Shown: piece after piece, positions 5,291 through 6,387 of the stretch
Numbering within the stretch: position 1 is the stretch's first letter
How the letters are laid out: every line of letters starts with the position of its first letter
Assembly (NCBI GenBank): GCA_003152255.1
Contig: PLZT01000235.1
Span: forward strand, 1-6,387
From: Methylocystaceae bacterium
GTDB taxonomy: Bacteria > Pseudomonadota > Alphaproteobacteria > Rhizobiales > Beijerinckiaceae
Length of the DNA stretch: 6,387 nucleotides
Direction of reading: 5' to 3'
The notes under the pieces: generated by a model
What the model was told of the DNA's origin: nothing
Databases searched by the model: none
What the model saw: the letters and a program-made list of their open reading frames with translations, nothing else
Position numbers and translations under genes: made by a program

Positions 5291-6387
5291 TCACCGCGCC
5301 TCGGCCTCGACCTCCAGCTCGTTCAGGATTTCGCCGGGTCTTTTCAGGCCGAGATCCACCGCGCCGACGCCTTTGGGCGAGGTTAGTTTTATGCGCAAGC
5401 GCGTCGGGTGGTTGAGGAATTTCGTCACGGCCTCGCCAATGCGGCGGGCCTTTTCGCTGTCCTCCAGCGAGGCGGTGATCGCGGCGCCGGCGTCGCGGGC
5501 GTAATCGGCGCGCAGCCTGGCGACATCGCCGCCGCTGGATCTGGCTTCCTCCGCCAGCATGCGGTCGATCAGTCCGCTGCCCTCGACGGTCGCCTCCAGC
5601 CGCGTGACCGTCGCCGTCAGCATCGCCGCGCGCGAGACGATCGGGCTTGGCGAAAACACCGAGACGCCGACATTGCCGAAACTCGCTTGCAGCGTGACGG
5701 CGCCCATGTCCTTGGCGTCGACGCGCGCCCGCTCGATCTCGAACGCGCGCGCCTCCTCGCGCCAGACGCCGGCGAGTTCGCCGGACAGCGAGATGTCGCG
5801 ATAGCCGAGCGCCATGAAGAAATGCGCGGCCGGGCTTTCGCCGCGCGCGGCGAGATCGGCCTTGAGGCGGTTGAGCCGCACGGCGAATTTGGTCGCAACG
5901 CCCTCGCGGTAATTGGCGAAGTCGGCGCCGAGGGCGCCAATCTCGAATTTGACGCGCCCGTCGGCGCCAGTGTCGGGCAGATCGGCCACGACGCCCTCGG
6001 CCTCGGCGCGGTCGAGCCGCCATGTCCGGGCTTCGCCGGGTGCCAGCAGCGCGTTGAAATCGAGCCCGCGCAAGGCGAGACGGCGCAGCGCGACATGGCC
6101 GCCGTCGGCGCTGTCCAGCGTGAAATCCTCGATCGAGGCCTCGCGCGCCTTCGCGTCCGCGATCTTGTCGAGCGTCAGGCGGCCGAACTTCACCGCATAG
6201 GGCTTTTCGCCCGGCGCGCCGCGTCCGGTCACGACGACTTCGCGCGCGCCAAAGGCGCCGAGCTCCATCGCGCCGAGCGCCGTCAGCGCCAGCATGGCGC
6301 CTTGCTCCGGCGTCGCGGCGGCGTCCGGCGCCCCGGCCAGCGGCGGCTCGGCGAGGGCGCGCGCGCGCAGCCCAAGCGCCGTGACCG
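5291..6387 (-). CDS. Large protein of unknown function, 5' end missing
   Basis: The reading frame continues without a stop to the right edge, so the start lies outside the window; an in-frame ATG at 6295 is not necessarily the start, since the 30 preceding codons are open and similar in style (Ala/Pro/Gly-rich). About 364 codons are visible. No catalytic motif or membrane segment is apparent. The sequence alternates short beta-like stretches (for example VVVTGRG, YAVKFGRLTL, VTLQASFGNVGVSVF) with charged helices, ending in a helix-rich part (RMLAEEARSSGG onward) and a last strand LRIKLTSPKGVGAVDL. This recalls envelope or periplasmic repeat-strand proteins of the order, and an AsmA-like fold is one possibility, but I do not recognise a family. 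A signal peptide would be expected in the missing N-terminus. It is convergent with the small exported protein gene. Confidence 0.75.
   Translation of the reverse strand, partial: VTALGLRARALAEPPLAGAPDAAATPEQGAMLALTALGAMELGAFGAREVVVTGRGAPGEKPYAVKFGRLTLDKIADAKAREASIEDFTLDSADGGHVALRRLALRGLDFNALLAPGEARTWRLDRAEAEGVVADLPDTGADGRVKFEIGALGADFANYREGVATKFAVRLNRLKADLAARGESPAAHFFMALGYRDISLSGELAGVWREEARAFEIERARVDAKDMGAVTLQASFGNVGVSVFSPSPIVSRAAMLTATVTRLEATVEGSGLIDRMLAEEARSSGGDVARLRADYARDAGAAITASLEDSEKARRIGEAVTKFLNHPTRLRIKLTSPKGVGAVDLGLKRPGEILNELEVEAEAR

Noticed and set aside
5064..6023. Minus-strand frame of 319 codons overlapping the unknown large protein
   Set aside because: Extremely arginine-rich translation, typical of a shifted frame in GC-rich coding DNA.

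Overview
The window reads as chromosomal DNA of a GC-rich alphaproteobacterium, most likely of the order Hyphomicrobiales (Rhizobiales). Three things suggest this: strong G/C preference at third codon positions, a dihydroorotase-like protein of the variant form common in rhizobia and relatives, and a perfect match to the EcfG (alphaproteobacterial general stress sigma factor) promoter consensus. A methylotroph or methanotroph of the Beijerinckiaceae/Methylocystaceae type would fit the protein style, but that is only an impression.

Layout, left to right. 1-486 holds no convincing gene: the possible tail of a gene running in from the left, a hairpin, then an AT-rich stretch with a small palindrome. 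487-1521 (+) is a diguanylate cyclase with a Cys/His-rich N-terminal domain and the unusual signature GGETF. 1570-2880 (-) is a dihydroorotase-family protein lacking most of the catalytic metal ligands, with no pyrB beside it. 2993-3613 (+) is a CPBP/Abi-type membrane protease homologue with Q-E in place of the E-E motif. 3431-4288 (-) is a seven-helix ceramidase-family zinc hydrolase whose reading frame runs about 183 nt antisense into the CPBP gene. 4311-4703 (-) is a small cupin directly upstream of the ceramidase gene, probably co-transcribed with it. 5025-5276 (+) is a small exported low-complexity protein behind the EcfG-type promoter. 5291 to the right edge (-) is the 3' part of a large, probably envelope-located protein of unknown function.

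The genes are mostly in alternating orientation, so the window is not one pathway operon. The only likely operon is cupin-ceramidase. Convergent gaps are very short (48 nt, 14 nt, and one outright overlap). Themes are c-di-GMP signalling, membrane or lipid metabolism, and stress-controlled envelope proteins. I see no CRISPR array, tRNA, rRNA, phage gene or complete insertion sequence. The most testable observations are the EcfG promoter, the altered catalytic motifs in three enzymes, and the CPBP/ceramidase overlap. Nothing here forms a clear new multi-gene system.
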